Positions 1 to 11,108 of a stretch of DNA of 64,000 nt are shown piece after piece. The DNA lies in contig JAJPGY010000034.1 of NCBI GenBank assembly GCA_021325555.1, forward strand, positions 124,001 to 188,000. The letters are read 5' to 3'. Within the stretch, counting starts at the first letter, position 1. Each line of letters opens with the position of its first letter. Origin of the DNA: Pseudomonadota bacterium. GTDB lineage: Bacteria > Cyanobacteriota > Vampirovibrionia > Obscuribacterales > Obscuribacteraceae. The notes under the pieces are model-generated. The model was given only the letters and a program-made list of their open reading frames with translations, made no database searches and was not told the DNA's origin. The translations under genes were made by a program, and so were the position numbers.

Positions 1-165
1 GTCCACTGCCTGCACCTGGGCGAGCGGCAGGGCAACCCCCAGCAGGATGGCGGAGAGAAGCGCCGCGCAGATCAGATAAATCCACCCGGAGCCTGTGTTT
101 CCGGCGATGAAGTAGAAAACCAGCGCCAGGGCCAGCACCACGAAAAAGCGCGCCCCGACGGACAT
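1..165 (-). CDS. N-terminus of a membrane protein, probably DUF58 family (partial)
   Basis: The minus strand opens with ATG at 165 and runs off the left edge of the window. The visible 55 residues hold two hydrophobic helices (about residues 5-20 and 27-50), the usual start of DUF58 proteins, which carry two membrane helices and then a vWA-like domain. The position directly downstream of a moxR gene on the same strand fits the common moxR-DUF58 pairing. An in-frame GTG at 213 is another possible start; neither start has a good ribosome binding site, so coupling to the moxR stop at 239 is possible. The family call rests on topology and neighbour only, since the diagnostic domain lies outside the window. 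Confidence 0.5.
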   Translation of the reverse strand, partial: MSVGARFFVVLALALVFYFIAGNTGSGWIYLICAALLSAILLGVALPLAQVQAVD

Positions 166-238
166 CTGGCAGCCAGCGCGGCCGCCGCCGGCGGATCCAG
201 GGTTGCGCCGCACAGATTCGGGCGGCAGGGCCGCGGTC

Positions 239-1234
239 TTAGATCGGAACCTTAACCTCTTCCAGAACCTGTTGAATAATCTCGGCATGTCCTACCTTGT
301 TGTCCCGCTGGCGGGGAATGATCCGGTGCCCGAAAACATAAGGAGCCAGGAGCTTGACGTCGTCGGGCTTCACATAGTCGCGCTCGGACACCAGCGCCGC
401 TGCCTGCGCGGCCCGCATCAGAAGCTGGCTTCCGCGCGGGCTCACCCCCAGGACGATTGCCGGGTGGTTGCGCGTGGCGTTGACGATGTCGACGATGTAC
501 CGCTGGATTGACGGCTCGACGAAGACCTTGCGGGCGAGCACGCGCGCCTGCAGGACCTCTTCCACGGAGAGCACCGGGGTTGCCTCGAAGGAGCCGTCCT
601 GCAGAGTCTTGTCCAGCAGCTCGACCTCCTCCTCCGGGCGGGGGTAGCCCAGGGACAGCGAGAGCATGAAGCGATCGATCTGCGCTTCCGGCAGCGGGAA
701 TGTCCCGTGATACTCGATCGGGTTCTGGGTGGCGATCACGAAGAACAGCTCCGGCAGCGAGCGCGTCTCCCCCTCGATCGTCACCTGCGCCTCCTCCATG
801 GCCTCCAGCAGGCTGGACTGGGTGCGGGGGGTGGCGCGGTTGATCTCGTCGGCCAGCAGGATGTTGGTGAAGATCGGTCCGGGCACGAAGGAGAACGTCC
901 CCTCGCGCTGGTTGTAGACGCTGACCCCCGATATGTCGGTGGGCAGGAGATCCGGGGTGCACTGGATGCGCTTGAATTTGGCCCGCATCGACCGGGCGAG
1001 CGTCTTGGCCAGAAGCGTCTTGCCCACGCCCGGCACATCCTCCAGCAGCACGTGCCCGCCGGCCAGGAACGCCGTCACGGACAGCTTGACCGAGCGCTCC
1101 TGACCGACCAGGACGCGGTTCATATTCTCCAGCAGGTCCGATAACTTCCGGTAAAGGCTCTGCCCCGCCTCTTTGGATTGTCCGCCCGCAACTCCTGCGA
1201 GCCGTACTGCAGCAGTGCTCTTCTCTGGTTCCAC
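239..1234 (-). CDS. moxR: MoxR-family AAA+ ATPase
   Basis: This is a 331-residue cytoplasmic AAA+ ATPase of the MoxR family, a chaperone-like group that works with DUF58/vWA partner proteins. The Walker A motif is seen as GVGKT (about residue 70), followed by the Walker B/sensor region LLADEINRA and the conserved stretch containing ATQNPIEYHGTFPLPEAQ, a hallmark of the family. Length is normal. The start is GTG at 1234, preceded by an AGGGGA ribosome binding site about seven bases upstream. The next gene on the strand looks like its DUF58 partner. The target process is not evident here. Confidence 0.93.
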   Translation of the reverse strand: MEPEKSTAAVRLAGVAGGQSKEAGQSLYRKLSDLLENMNRVLVGQERSVKLSVTAFLAGGHVLLEDVPGVGKTLLAKTLARSMRAKFKRIQCTPDLLPTDISGVSVYNQREGTFSFVPGPIFTNILLADEINRATPRTQSSLLEAMEEAQVTIEGETRSLPELFFVIATQNPIEYHGTFPLPEAQIDRFMLSLSLGYPRPEEEVELLDKTLQDGSFEATPVLSVEEVLQARVLARKVFVEPSIQRYIVDIVNATRNHPAIVLGVSPRGSQLLMRAAQAAALVSERDYVKPDDVKLLAPYVFGHRIIPRQRDNKVGHAEIIQQVLEEVKVPI

Positions 1235-1397
1235 CTCGAGTCCCCTTTTGCCAGCGACCGATCTTCAGTATGCCCTTTAACGCGAATCTTTTCACAAAGG
1301 GTTCCGCGGGGCGCGGACAGCGCCAGGGCGCGCCGTTGCCCGCCGGCAAACTGTGCTAGACTGGAAAGCCGCTTTTCTGTTCAACCCGGTGGGCGAC

Positions 1398-2332
<935 letters not shown>

Positions 2333-2336
<4 letters not shown>

Positions 2337-2378
2337 GGGCGGATTGCATCCGTCCCGGCGCAGGCAATGGGCCCCTAC
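2333..2378. repeat. 46-bp palindromic repeat, copy 1, between converging glyQ and lysC
   Basis: The arms GTAGGGGC (2333-2340) and GCCCCTAC (2371-2378) are perfect inverted repeats around a 30-bp centre. A second copy of exactly the same length lies at 52972-53017 and matches at 37 of 46 positions by hand alignment. The left arm contains the TAG stop of glyQ and the right arm, read on the minus strand, contains the TAG stop of lysC. A transcript from either side could fold it into a strong hairpin, so it may act as a bidirectional terminator. There is no clear U-tract, so that role is inferred. Confidence 0.8.
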
Positions 2379-3601
2379 GGGGCGCCGAGCTCGAAGGCGT
2401 CGTGAATGAGCTGGGCGGCGCGGTCCGCCTCGGCCCGGCTTACCACGCAGGTGAGCTTCATCTCGCTGGTGGCAATCATTTTGATGTTGATCCCGGCCTC
2501 ACCGAGCACGCTGAAAAGCCGGGCGGCTATGCCGGGCTGGTGGACCATGCCGGCGCCAATCAGGCTGACCTTGGCGATGTCCTGATCGGCTTCCACCTCG
2601 GTGGCGCCCAGCTCGTCTTTCAACTGGTTGAGAACGGCAATGGTCGGCTTAAGGTCGGTGCGGGCGACGGTGAAGGTGATGTTGTTCAGCCCCGATTTGG
2701 GATGGAACGCCTGCATGATCATGTCGATGACGATGTTCTGATCGGCCACCGCGCGCATGATTTTGGCGGCAATGCCCGGGCGATCCGGCACCTCGACGAT
2801 CGCCACCGAGGCCTGCTCCTTGTCGACGGCGACGCCTGATACCGTGCGGTAGATCTCCATCTGCTCTCCTCCATCGATGATGGTGCCCTGGTCGTCCGGC
2901 TTGAACGTGTTGCGCACGCGGACAACGACCCTGTGCTGCCGGGCCAGCTCGACTGCCCGCGGGTGGATGACCTGGGCGCCCAGGCGGGCCATCTCCACAA
3001 CCTCCTCGTAGGAGATGCGCGGCAGCCTGCGGGCGCTCCTTACCAAATTGGGATCGGCGGTGAATATGCCGTCCACGTCCGTGTAGATGTCGCAAACCGG
3101 CGCGCCCACCGCGGCAGCCAGCGCCACTGCCGTCGTGTCGGAGCCGCCCCGCCCGAGCGTGGTGATCTCACCGCCGGTGGTGACACCCTGGAATCCGGCC
3201 ACGACCACGACGTCGTTTTCCTCGAACGCCTTGCTGAGCGTGTCCGTCTTGATGTCCACAATCCTGGCCTTGTTGTGAATGCTCTCCGTGAAGATTCCCA
3301 CCTGGTAGGCCGTGAAGGAGCGGGCCGCCACCCCCATCGTTCTGAGCACCATGGACACCAGGGTTATCGAGATCTGCTCGCCGGTCGAAAGCAGGAGGTC
3401 GAGCTCGCGCTTGTCCGGCTCGGCGGCTGCCTGCCCGGCAAGCTTCACCAGGTAGTCGGTGGTGTCGCCCATGGCCGAGACGACGACCAGCACCGGACCT
3501 TCGCGCCGCCGCTTGTTCACGAGCTCACAGACGTGCCGGATCCGCCCGATGTTCTTGACCGAGGTGCCACCGAATTTGAGGACGGCGATGTTGTTGATCA
3601 T
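2375..3601 (-). CDS. lysC: Aspartate kinase
   Basis: Aspartokinase phosphorylates L-aspartate, the first step to threonine, methionine and lysine/diaminopimelate. The 408-residue protein starts with MINNIAVLKFGGTSV (the nucleotide-binding KFGGTS motif), contains the GRGGSDTTAVALAAA substrate-binding segment near residue 165, and ends in two ACT domains (about 265-335 and 340-405), which in this family bind lysine and/or threonine for feedback control. Length is typical for monofunctional LysC. Its ATG overlaps the thrB stop as ATGA, so translation is probably coupled. It is the last gene of hom-thrC-thrB-lysC. Its stop falls in the shared palindrome with glyQ. Confidence 0.96.
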   Translation of the reverse strand: MINNIAVLKFGGTSVKNIGRIRHVCELVNKRRREGPVLVVVSAMGDTTDYLVKLAGQAAAEPDKRELDLLLSTGEQISITLVSMVLRTMGVAARSFTAYQVGIFTESIHNKARIVDIKTDTLSKAFEENDVVVVAGFQGVTTGGEITTLGRGGSDTTAVALAAAVGAPVCDIYTDVDGIFTADPNLVRSARRLPRISYEEVVEMARLGAQVIHPRAVELARQHRVVVRVRNTFKPDDQGTIIDGGEQMEIYRTVSGVAVDKEQASVAIVEVPDRPGIAAKIMRAVADQNIVIDMIMQAFHPKSGLNNITFTVARTDLKPTIAVLNQLKDELGATEVEADQDIAKVSLIGAGMVHQPGIAARLFSVLGEAGINIKMIATSEMKLTCVVSRAEADRAAQLIHDAFELGAP

Positions 3602-4569
3602 AGGGCGTCTGTCTGCTGTATTCCTTCCTGGTCGACCTGGAGATCGAGCACCGCCGGCGCCTGGGCTTGCCTGCCGGCCCAGGTCCTGAGCGCATCGAGC
3701 ACCTCCGCCCTGTGCTGCCGGGCGGCAAGGACCAGGACCGACGAGCCGGCGCCGCTCAGGACGCAGCCCAGGATCGGCAGCGAATGCAGCTCTTCGCGCA
3801 GCGCCAGCAGCTCGGGGACGAGCTGCTGCCGGTACGGCTCGTGCAGGCGGTCCCTGAGGGCCGCCCGCAGCGCCTCGTCGTCTTGCGTGGCCACCGCCGC
3901 CACGGCAAGGGCGACATTCTGAACGTTGGCCACCGCATCGGCAAGAGGCACCCGGGCCGGCAGCACCGCCCGCGCCTGTCTTGTGGAGAGCGGGTAGGCG
4001 GGCACCACAACCAGCGGGCACCACTTGTCCGGCCAGGAGAGCTTCTTCAAGATGATCCCGTCGCCGTCGGGCGAGCGCCCGCAGACGACCAGCCCTCCGG
4101 CCAGGCTCGCCGCCGCGTTGTCCGGGTGACCTTCGACGGTCGTGGCCTGCCTTAGCGCCAGCTGCCGGTCCACCGCCCCGCCGCCAAGAGCCTGGGCGGC
4201 CCAGGTGGCGCCCAGTACGGCGGCGGCGCTGCTGCCCAGCCCGCACTGGAGCGGGATCTGCGAGTGGATCTTGATCCTCAATCGCGACAGGCGGCCGGGG
4301 CTGTCGCTCCACAGCTTCTTCATCACCTGGTAAACAAGATTGCTTTCGTCGGCGGCCAGCCCCGAGGCGATGCCGCCTTCCAGGGTGACGATGGGAACCG
4401 ACGGATCGTCTTCCTCCAGCAACGTGAAGGTGAGCGTGGTGTAAAGGCGCAGGGCGAGCCCGAGGGCGTCGAAGCCAGGACCGAGATTTGCGGAGCTTCC
4501 CGGAACGCGCAGCCTGATGCCTGCGCCTGCGCGGGAGGCGGGGGGATCGGTATGCGAGGGCGAATGCAT
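3598..4569 (-). CDS. thrB: Homoserine kinase (GHMP family)
   Basis: ThrB phosphorylates homoserine to O-phosphohomoserine, the substrate of ThrC encoded just upstream. The GHMP family signatures are visible: the N-terminal VPGSSANLGPGFDALG, the ATP-binding loop PLQCGLGSSAAAVLGA near residue 105, and the C-terminal GCVLSGAGSSVLVLA. The protein is about 323 residues from ATG 4569, which is preceded very closely by AAGGAGG. A GTG at 4602 would overlap the thrC stop as GTGA and add 11 residues, so the exact start is open. Its stop overlaps the lysC start by four bases. Confidence 0.95.
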   Translation of the reverse strand: MHSPSHTDPPASRAGAGIRLRVPGSSANLGPGFDALGLALRLYTTLTFTLLEEDDPSVPIVTLEGGIASGLAADESNLVYQVMKKLWSDSPGRLSRLRIKIHSQIPLQCGLGSSAAAVLGATWAAQALGGGAVDRQLALRQATTVEGHPDNAAASLAGGLVVCGRSPDGDGIILKKLSWPDKWCPLVVVPAYPLSTRQARAVLPARVPLADAVANVQNVALAVAAVATQDDEALRAALRDRLHEPYRQQLVPELLALREELHSLPILGCVLSGAGSSVLVLAARQHRAEVLDALRTWAGRQAQAPAVLDLQVDQEGIQQTDAL

Positions 4570-4598
4570 GCCTCCTTCTCGGCCGGCGTCCCGGGACT

Positions 4599-5652
<1,054 letters not shown>

Positions 5653-5663
<11 letters not shown>

Positions 5664-6948
5664 GGATTGCTTCCGGCTGGAATATGCGCATGGCGTTGAC
5701 GATCTCCAGCAGGAAGTCCCGCTGCTGAAGCTCGGCAAGGGCGCTTGCCATGTTGGAGTCGAGAACGGCCTGCGTGAGGATGATGACGCTCGCCCCCCGG
5801 TCCTGCACGCCACGCTGAATTATGCTCTGGATGCTGATGTCGTGGTTTCCGAATATGGTGCCGATCTGCCCGATCACCCCCGGCACGTCGGACACCGAAA
5901 GGTTAAGGTAAAACGGGCAGCGAAAGTCTCCGGGCTCGGCCGTGGCTGCCCAGGTTGGATCAATCTCCGGCTGAAAGTAGCTGGCAAAATCGGGCAGCGC
6001 CAGAGCGGAGGCCAGGTTGATAGCGTCGCCGACCACGGCCGAGGCGGTCGGCATCTGCCCGGCGCCCGGACCGACCATGGTGATCTCGCCGACGGCGTGG
6101 CCGCGCACCAGGATGCCGTTGTTGGATCCGGAAACCGCGGCCAGCGGGTGGCTGAGCGGCACCAGCATCGGGTGCACGCGCACCGAAAGCGCGCCGCCGG
6201 CCGAATCCGGATCGGCCAGACAGGTCATGCCCACCAGCTTCACCCGGTAGCCGAACTCCCGCGCCTGGGCGATGTCGGCGGCGGACACCTTGCGGATGCC
6301 CTGGCGATAGATACTTTCCGGGCGGACGAAACGCCCGTGGGCAAGCGCCGAGAGGATGGACAGCTTGTAGGCGACGTCGTGCCCGTCGACGTCGTTGGTC
6401 GGATCAGCCTCGGCGAATCCGAGCTTTTGCGCCCGGGCAAGGGCCGATTGGTAGCTCTCGCCCTCCTCTTCCATGCGCGAGAGGATGAAGTTCGTGGTCC
6501 CGTTCAGGATGCCGATGACAGCCGAGATCCGGTTGGCCTCCAGCCCCTTGTGGATTGTCGAGATGAGCGGGATGCCGCCGGCCACCGACGCCTCGAAAAA
6601 TATGGCCACCCCGTTGTCCCTGGCCAGGGCAAACAGCTCCGGACCGTGCTTGGCGAGCAGCTCCTTGTTGGCGGTGACGACATGCTTGCGCCGCTCGATC
6701 GCCCTTCTGATGAAGTCCAGCGCCGGCTGCTCGCCGCCCATCACCTCGATCACTATCTCGATCTCGGGGTCCTCGATTATCTCGGGGACGCTGGCCGTCA
6801 GCTCGCAGGGCAGCGCCACGCCCCTCTCCTTTTTGAGGTCCCGCACCGCGATCTTCTTGAGCGCGAGATGGCGCTCCTGCTCAAGCAAGCGCACGACACC
6901 GACGCCGACGGTGCCCAACCCGATCATTGCTACGACGACTCGACCCAT
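5653..6948 (-). CDS. hom: Homoserine dehydrogenase
   Basis: The enzyme reduces aspartate semialdehyde to homoserine with NAD(P)H. From ATG 6948 it is 431 residues: a Rossmann NAD(P) site at the N-terminus ([16 protein letters not shown]), the catalytic domain with [18 protein letters not shown] and [14 protein letters not shown], the conserved [11 protein letters not shown], and a C-terminal ACT domain (from about residue 350) for threonine feedback. The frame is open upstream to 7215 but the extension is not conserved in the family. It heads the operon hom-thrC-thrB-lysC. An inverted repeat at 7030-7055, some 80 bp upstream, could be an operator. Confidence 0.96.
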
Positions 6949-7029
6949 GAACCGGTGCCAAATGCCTGAATCCAGCGAGCTTCCAATTATCTCACAGCCC
7001 GGACAGCGGCCGTTCCGCCGGACTGGTGG

Positions 7030-7055
7030 CGCTTTACACGCCCGGATGTAAAGCG
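7030..7055. promoter_or_regulatory. Perfect inverted repeat upstream of hom
   Basis: CGCTTTACA (7030-7038) and TGTAAAGCG (7047-7055) are perfect 9-bp inverted arms separated by 8 bases. The site lies in the 232-bp divergent region between hom (minus) and the phosphodiester glycosidase gene (plus). It is the size expected for a dimeric repressor operator and could also fold as a leader hairpin in the hom transcript. It does not match NtcA (GTA-N8-TAC) or another operator I know. No second copy was noticed in this window. Confidence 0.5.
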
Positions 7056-7180
7056 ACCGGCCTATATATGTAGTGCCCGCCTTGCAGCCTTCAGGCTTCG
7101 GCTGCGGATCTAATTTGCGAAAAGCGAGGAAACCCGCTAATAATGGGTATATATGTGTGGTGGTGCCCGTGGGGGTGTGG

Positions 7181-8695
7181 ATGTCCGGGGCTCGTTCAGG
7201 GAATCTCTCGCTCAAAAAATCCCTTACCCTTGTCTTGCTCGTCTCGAGCTTTTTTTATCCGGGTGTGGCCGGTCTGGCTCTGGGTGTGGTGATGCCTGTG
7301 CCGCTCAACGGGCTGAGACCGCACGTCACCCTGCGGCGTCACGCCCCGGCAGCCAGGCTGCGGGCGCCGGTCCAAAAGCACGGCCGCAAGGCCGTGGCCC
7401 GGAAGGAGCGGTCGAAGAGGCGGGACAAGGCGGTCAGGAAGGAGCCGCCGGCGCCGCCGCCTCAAGACCTGGCAGGCAAGCTGTCGCGCAAGTCCGTCGC
7501 ACCGGGGGTGGTGTACGAGTACTTCCACGGGCCGCTCAACATAAATGTGCTGGACATAAAGATGTCCGAAGCCTCGCTTAAGGTCAGGCCGGTCCTTGCC
7601 GGGCAGTCGTTCAGCCGCCTGGCCGACGTCAAGGATCAGGTCAGGCAGTGCCGGGCCATTGCCGCCGTCAACGCCAATTACTTCAAGAAGGACGGAACCC
7701 CGCTGGGGACGCTGATGATCGACAGGGAGTGGGTTGCCGGTCCTCTATATGACCGGGTGTCGCTGGGCATCACTCGCTCCGGCTTCGTGCGCATAGACCG
7801 GGTCGATCTATACGGCACGCTCCGCACCTCCAATCTTGCGGTTCCCTCATTGTGGGTGAACAACATCAACCAGCCCCGGAGACACGGCAGCCACCTCGTT
7901 CTTTATACAAGGCGCTGGGGCAACCAGGTGCGCATGGCCTATGCCGGGTGCCTGATCGCCGTGGACGCCTCGGGCAAGGTGGTCGAAAAAACGACCACGG
8001 TTGCCGGCGTGCCGCCTGGCGGCTACGTGCTCTCGGACAGCAAGGGCAGCCCCGTCTCCAGGCTGCGCAAAGGAGACTACGTCAACCTGTCCTGGCACAC
8101 GCGTCCGGCCTCGTGGGCCGATGTCGAGCAGGCGGTGAGCGGCGGCCCGATGCTGATCAAGGACGGCCAGTTATATGTCGATCTGAAGGCCGAGCGGTTC
8201 CGCAAGGCCTGGACCGGACGGCAGATCCACGCCCGCACCGCCGCCGGTGTCACGGCGGACAATCACCTGCTTCTGGTCACCATTGAAGGATCTCACACGC
8301 TGTGGGATTTTGCCAAGTTCATGCTCAAGCTGGGCGCGGTCGACGCGATGAACCTCGACGGCGGCGGCTCGACGACCATGGTTGTCGGCGGGGCGACGGT
8401 GACCCGGAATGCCCGCACCTATCAAAGACGGGTGGCCAGCTCGCTGGCCGTGGTCGAGAGCGCCACTGCCGAGAGCCGGCCGGGGCGTGAGGGCAGCAAC
8501 TACGTGCCCAGCACCGACCTGAGCGATTTCGCCGTGCCGGCGGGCTGGTTGCCGGGCATATATCCGGGAGGCTCCCCGGAGATGATGCCGCTCGAGGAGG
8601 CTCACGGCCCGGGTGGGGAGCCCGGCTGGCTGGGCAAGGTGGCGGAGCCGGGCAATATCATCTCCCAGGCCGGGCAGCCGGATCGCGTTCCCTGA
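7181..8695 (+). CDS. Exported phosphodiester glycosidase (NAGPA domain) protein
   Basis: The C-terminal two thirds matches the NAGPA/DUF2233 fold, named after the human enzyme that uncovers mannose-6-phosphate; bacterial members hydrolyse sugar phosphodiesters or act at the cell wall. The diagnostic segments are AAVNANYFKKDGTPLGTLMI (near residue 165), AVSGGPMLIKDG, HARTAAGVTADNHLLLVTIEG and AMNLDGGGSTTMVV. A signal-anchor helix (about residues 14-36) is followed by a basic, proline/alanine-rich linker to about residue 110. ATG 7181 was chosen because it puts the hydrophobic segment at the N-terminus; the frame is open back to 7073. The residues after 430 are proline/glycine-rich and not conserved. 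The ROK kinase gene follows by 88 bp. Confidence 0.85.
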   Translation: MSGARSGNLSLKKSLTLVLLVSSFFYPGVAGLALGVVMPVPLNGLRPHVTLRRHAPAARLRAPVQKHGRKAVARKERSKRRDKAVRKEPPAPPPQDLAGKLSRKSVAPGVVYEYFHGPLNINVLDIKMSEASLKVRPVLAGQSFSRLADVKDQVRQCRAIAAVNANYFKKDGTPLGTLMIDREWVAGPLYDRVSLGITRSGFVRIDRVDLYGTLRTSNLAVPSLWVNNINQPRRHGSHLVLYTRRWGNQVRMAYAGCLIAVDASGKVVEKTTTVAGVPPGGYVLSDSKGSPVSRLRKGDYVNLSWHTRPASWADVEQAVSGGPMLIKDGQLYVDLKAERFRKAWTGRQIHARTAAGVTADNHLLLVTIEGSHTLWDFAKFMLKLGAVDAMNLDGGGSTTMVVGGATVTRNARTYQRRVASSLAVVESATAESRPGREGSNYVPSTDLSDFAVPAGWLPGIYPGGSPEMMPLEEAHGPGGEPGWLGKVAEPGNIISQAGQPDRVP

Positions 8696-8783
8696 TAGTA
8701 AAATTCAAGCGAGGCAACAAGCCTCCTTATTCCGGATAGAAAAGGGCAGTCGCCGTGCGCGACGGACCGCCTGTGGGGTGCGT

Positions 8784-9746
8784 ATGGCCGGGCGATATGC
8801 GGTAGGTGTGGATTTCGGCGGCACGAAGATCCTGGCCGCCGTGGTGAACCTGGAGACCGGGCGTCTTGTGGGCACCGGCAAGAAGAAGACCCGGCAGGTT
8901 CACGAGCAGGAGGACGTCATCAAGCGCATCGCCTCCGTGGTCGATGAGTCGCTGGCCGAGGCCGGGATGACCGCCCGCGATATAGAAGGAATAGGAATAG
9001 GTGCCGCCGGGCAGGTTAACAGGGAAAAGGGCGTCCTGGTGTTCGCCGCCAACATAGGGGTGAGCGATCTGCCGCTCGCGCAGCCGCTGGCGCAGATGTT
9101 TCAGCTGCCGTGCGCGCTCGGCAATGACGTGGAGATAGCGACCCTGGGCGAGGTGCAGTTCGGCGCCGGCCGGCGCTGCGACAGCCTGGTGTGCGTCTTT
9201 GTCGGCACCGGCATAGGCTCGTGCATAGTACACGACGGGACGATCTATCGCGGCGCCTCCGGCTCGGCCGGCGAGATCGGCCATGTGGTCATCGACCCGT
9301 TCGGCCGCCAGTGCGGGTGCGGGGCGTTCGGCTGCCTGGAGGCCTATGCTTCCAGAACGGCTATCGCCAAGCACATAGTTGCCGAGCTTAAGCGCGGCGC
9401 TGACTCGATGATCCGGGACCGGATCGACATGACCAAAGGGATCCTGCGCTCGAAGGCGATCTCCGACGCCATAGAGGCCGGCGATGATCTGGTCAAGTCC
9501 GCGGTCAGCCAGGCGGCCCAGTTCCTGGGGCTGGGGCTGGCTTCGGTCATCAACTTCTACAACCCGCAGCGCATTATCCTGGGCGGCGGCATGATCGAGG
9601 CGTCCGAATACTACTTCCACCACGCGGTCAAGCACGCCCGCCAGCGAGCGCTCAGGGTGCCGGCCAGGAAGATCGAGTTCGTCAAAGCCGAACTGGGCGA
9701 CTATGCCGGCGTCATCGGCGCCGCCCTCCTCGTAAAAGGTAAGTAG
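8784..9746 (+). CDS. ROK-family sugar kinase (glucokinase-like)
   Basis: ROK kinases phosphorylate glucose, N-acetylmannosamine or related sugars in the cytoplasm. The 320-residue protein starts with YAVGVDFGGTKI (phosphate-binding loop), has the second ATP site VCVFVGTGIGSCIV, the ROK sugar/zinc motif EIGHVVIDPFGRQCGCGAFGCLEAYAS in residues 165-195, and the adenosine motif IILGGGMIE. There is no N-terminal helix-turn-helix, so it is a kinase and not a NagC-type repressor. ATG 8784 is used; GTG 8778 is two codons upstream. The exact sugar cannot be told. It may act on the sugar released by the upstream glycosidase. Confidence 0.9.
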   Translation: MAGRYAVGVDFGGTKILAAVVNLETGRLVGTGKKKTRQVHEQEDVIKRIASVVDESLAEAGMTARDIEGIGIGAAGQVNREKGVLVFAANIGVSDLPLAQPLAQMFQLPCALGNDVEIATLGEVQFGAGRRCDSLVCVFVGTGIGSCIVHDGTIYRGASGSAGEIGHVVIDPFGRQCGCGAFGCLEAYASRTAIAKHIVAELKRGADSMIRDRIDMTKGILRSKAISDAIEAGDDLVKSAVSQAAQFLGLGLASVINFYNPQRIILGGGMIEASEYYFHHAVKHARQRALRVPARKIEFVKAELGDYAGVIGAALLVKGK

Positions 9747-9809
9747 CCGCTTCCGGTTTCACAAGATTTCCACATCTGTCGTGGATTATGTTGGGCACCC
9801 GGAGATTCC

Positions 9810-9842
9810 ATCCTGCCGGCGACCGTTAACCCCTGGCAGGAT
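9810..9842. other. Hairpin-forming inverted repeat between ROK kinase and small membrane gene
   Basis: ATCCTGCC (9810-9817) and GGCAGGAT (9835-9842) form an 8-bp stem with a 17-base loop, 63 bp after the kinase stop and 12 bp before the next start. No T-run follows, so it is a weak terminator candidate or a 5' leader structure of the small membrane protein gene. Confidence 0.3.
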
Positions 9843-9854
9843 CAGGCTCTGAGG

Positions 9855-10079
9855 ATGCTGGAGATGGCTATGCTTACTAAAACGAGCGCAGTTCAAACAA
9901 GGCTTGCCGCCGCGCAGCCGAGCCCGGTCCGCGAGGATGTGGCGAGGGTCGATGAGGGCACCGGCGAGGCGGTCATGGATGTCCTGTTTTCCGGCCTGCT
10001 GGTTCTGACCTTCGTCACCGGCGGCTGCTTCCTGTTCTACGCCGGACTGCTCGTGCACACGATTATGCAGGCGCACTAA
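9855..10079 (+). CDS. Small single-pass membrane protein, unknown
   Basis: This is a 74-residue protein with a soluble, alanine-rich N-terminal half and one long hydrophobic helix (about residues 42-70, from VLFSGLLVLTF to LLVHTI) near the C-terminus, so it is probably tail-anchored in the inner membrane. I recognise no family. In-frame ATGs lie at 9855 and 9867. The stop overlaps the last four bases of the converging radical SAM gene. Coding status is supported by the membrane segment and by the open frame filling the gap, but homologues would be needed to be sure. Confidence 0.55.
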   Translation: MLEMAMLTKTSAVQTRLAAAQPSPVREDVARVDEGTGEAVMDVLFSGLLVLTFVTGGCFLFYAGLLVHTIMQAH

Positions 10080-11029
10080 ATCTCGGGCGGGATCGCGCCG
10101 GCGACGCAGCCCGCGGCGCCATCGTATCTGAACCCCTGGCGGGTGCCGCGCCTGTCCAGCTCGGCGTCGATCAGATCCATGATCCGGCTCTTTTCGAAGG
10201 ACCACTCCGGGGCGATGAGCTCCTCTTTCCTGCCTTCCGCGACCAGGCGCATGATGATCATCTGCGGCGGCAGCAGCTCGAGCGCGTCGGCAACCAGCTC
10301 AACGTAGTCGGTGTCCGAAAGCAGCGGGAGCCGCCCGGCGAGGTAGTCGGCCTCCATCGGCGTGTCGCGAAAAACGCACAGCTGGTGAATCTTTATCGCG
10401 TCGACCCCGCAGGCTGCCACGCGGCGCACCGTCTCCAGCATCTGCGACCGCGTCTCCCCGGGCAGGCCGAAGATCAGATGCGTGGCTACCATAAGCCCCC
10501 GCGACTTGGCCCTGGCCGCCGCGTCGAAGAACTCGCGGGCCGTGTGTGCGCGGTTTATCGCCGCCAGCGTCTCGTCGAAAGCCGACTGCAGCCCCAGCTC
10601 GAGCCAGAGGAAGGTCCGGCGGCTGTACTCCTCGAGCATGGCGAGAATGTTGTCCGGCACGCAGTCCGGACGGGTGCCGATGATGAGCCCGGAGATCTGC
10701 GGGTGCTCCAGCGCCACGTCGTAGAGCCGCCTGAGCACCGCCTCCGGGGCATAGGTATTGGAGAAGGCCTGAAAGTAGGCGAGAAACTTCTCCGCCTTGA
10801 AGCGCCGCCGCACGCGCGCTATGCCGTCGTCCAGCTGCTGCTTGAAGGAGACCTCGGATTTTATCGTCGGCGCCCCGGAGCCCCGCTCGTCGCAGAAGGT
10901 GCAGCCGCCCCAGGCGCGAGTGCCGTCACGGTTCGGGCACGTGAAGCCGGCGTCCACCGGCACCCGGTAGACGCGTGTCCCGAAGACGTTCTGGAGATAG
11001 CTGTTGAAGGTGATGTAACGATGTGGCAT
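10076..11029 (-). CDS. Radical SAM protein, YhcC/TIGR01212 family
   Basis: This 317-residue protein begins with RYITFNSYLQNVFG and carries the family's radical SAM cluster motif: a Cys followed by nine residues, then CTFC (CPNRDGTRAWGGCTFC). It continues with GLIIGTRPDCVPD, WLELGLQSAFDETLAAINR and HLIFGLPGE, all typical of TIGR01212 (E. coli YhcC). It binds a 4Fe-4S cluster and cleaves S-adenosylmethionine; the physiological substrate of the family is not firmly established. Length is normal. It stands alone, converging on the small membrane gene, with the tRNA-Glu divergent on its 5' side. Confidence 0.93.
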   Translation of the reverse strand: MPHRYITFNSYLQNVFGTRVYRVPVDAGFTCPNRDGTRAWGGCTFCDERGSGAPTIKSEVSFKQQLDDGIARVRRRFKAEKFLAYFQAFSNTYAPEAVLRRLYDVALEHPQISGLIIGTRPDCVPDNILAMLEEYSRRTFLWLELGLQSAFDETLAAINRAHTAREFFDAAARAKSRGLMVATHLIFGLPGETRSQMLETVRRVAACGVDAIKIHQLCVFRDTPMEADYLAGRLPLLSDTDYVELVADALELLPPQMIIMRLVAEGRKEELIAPEWSFEKSRIMDLIDAELDRRGTRQGFRYDGAAGCVAGAIPPEI

Positions 11030-11108
11030 GAGGTCTCATATCTTACTACCAGTTGCCATGGGCCCGCGGCCGTTTGTTGCGGTGCTGCAGCCTTTTGCCG
11101 GGCTCAAT

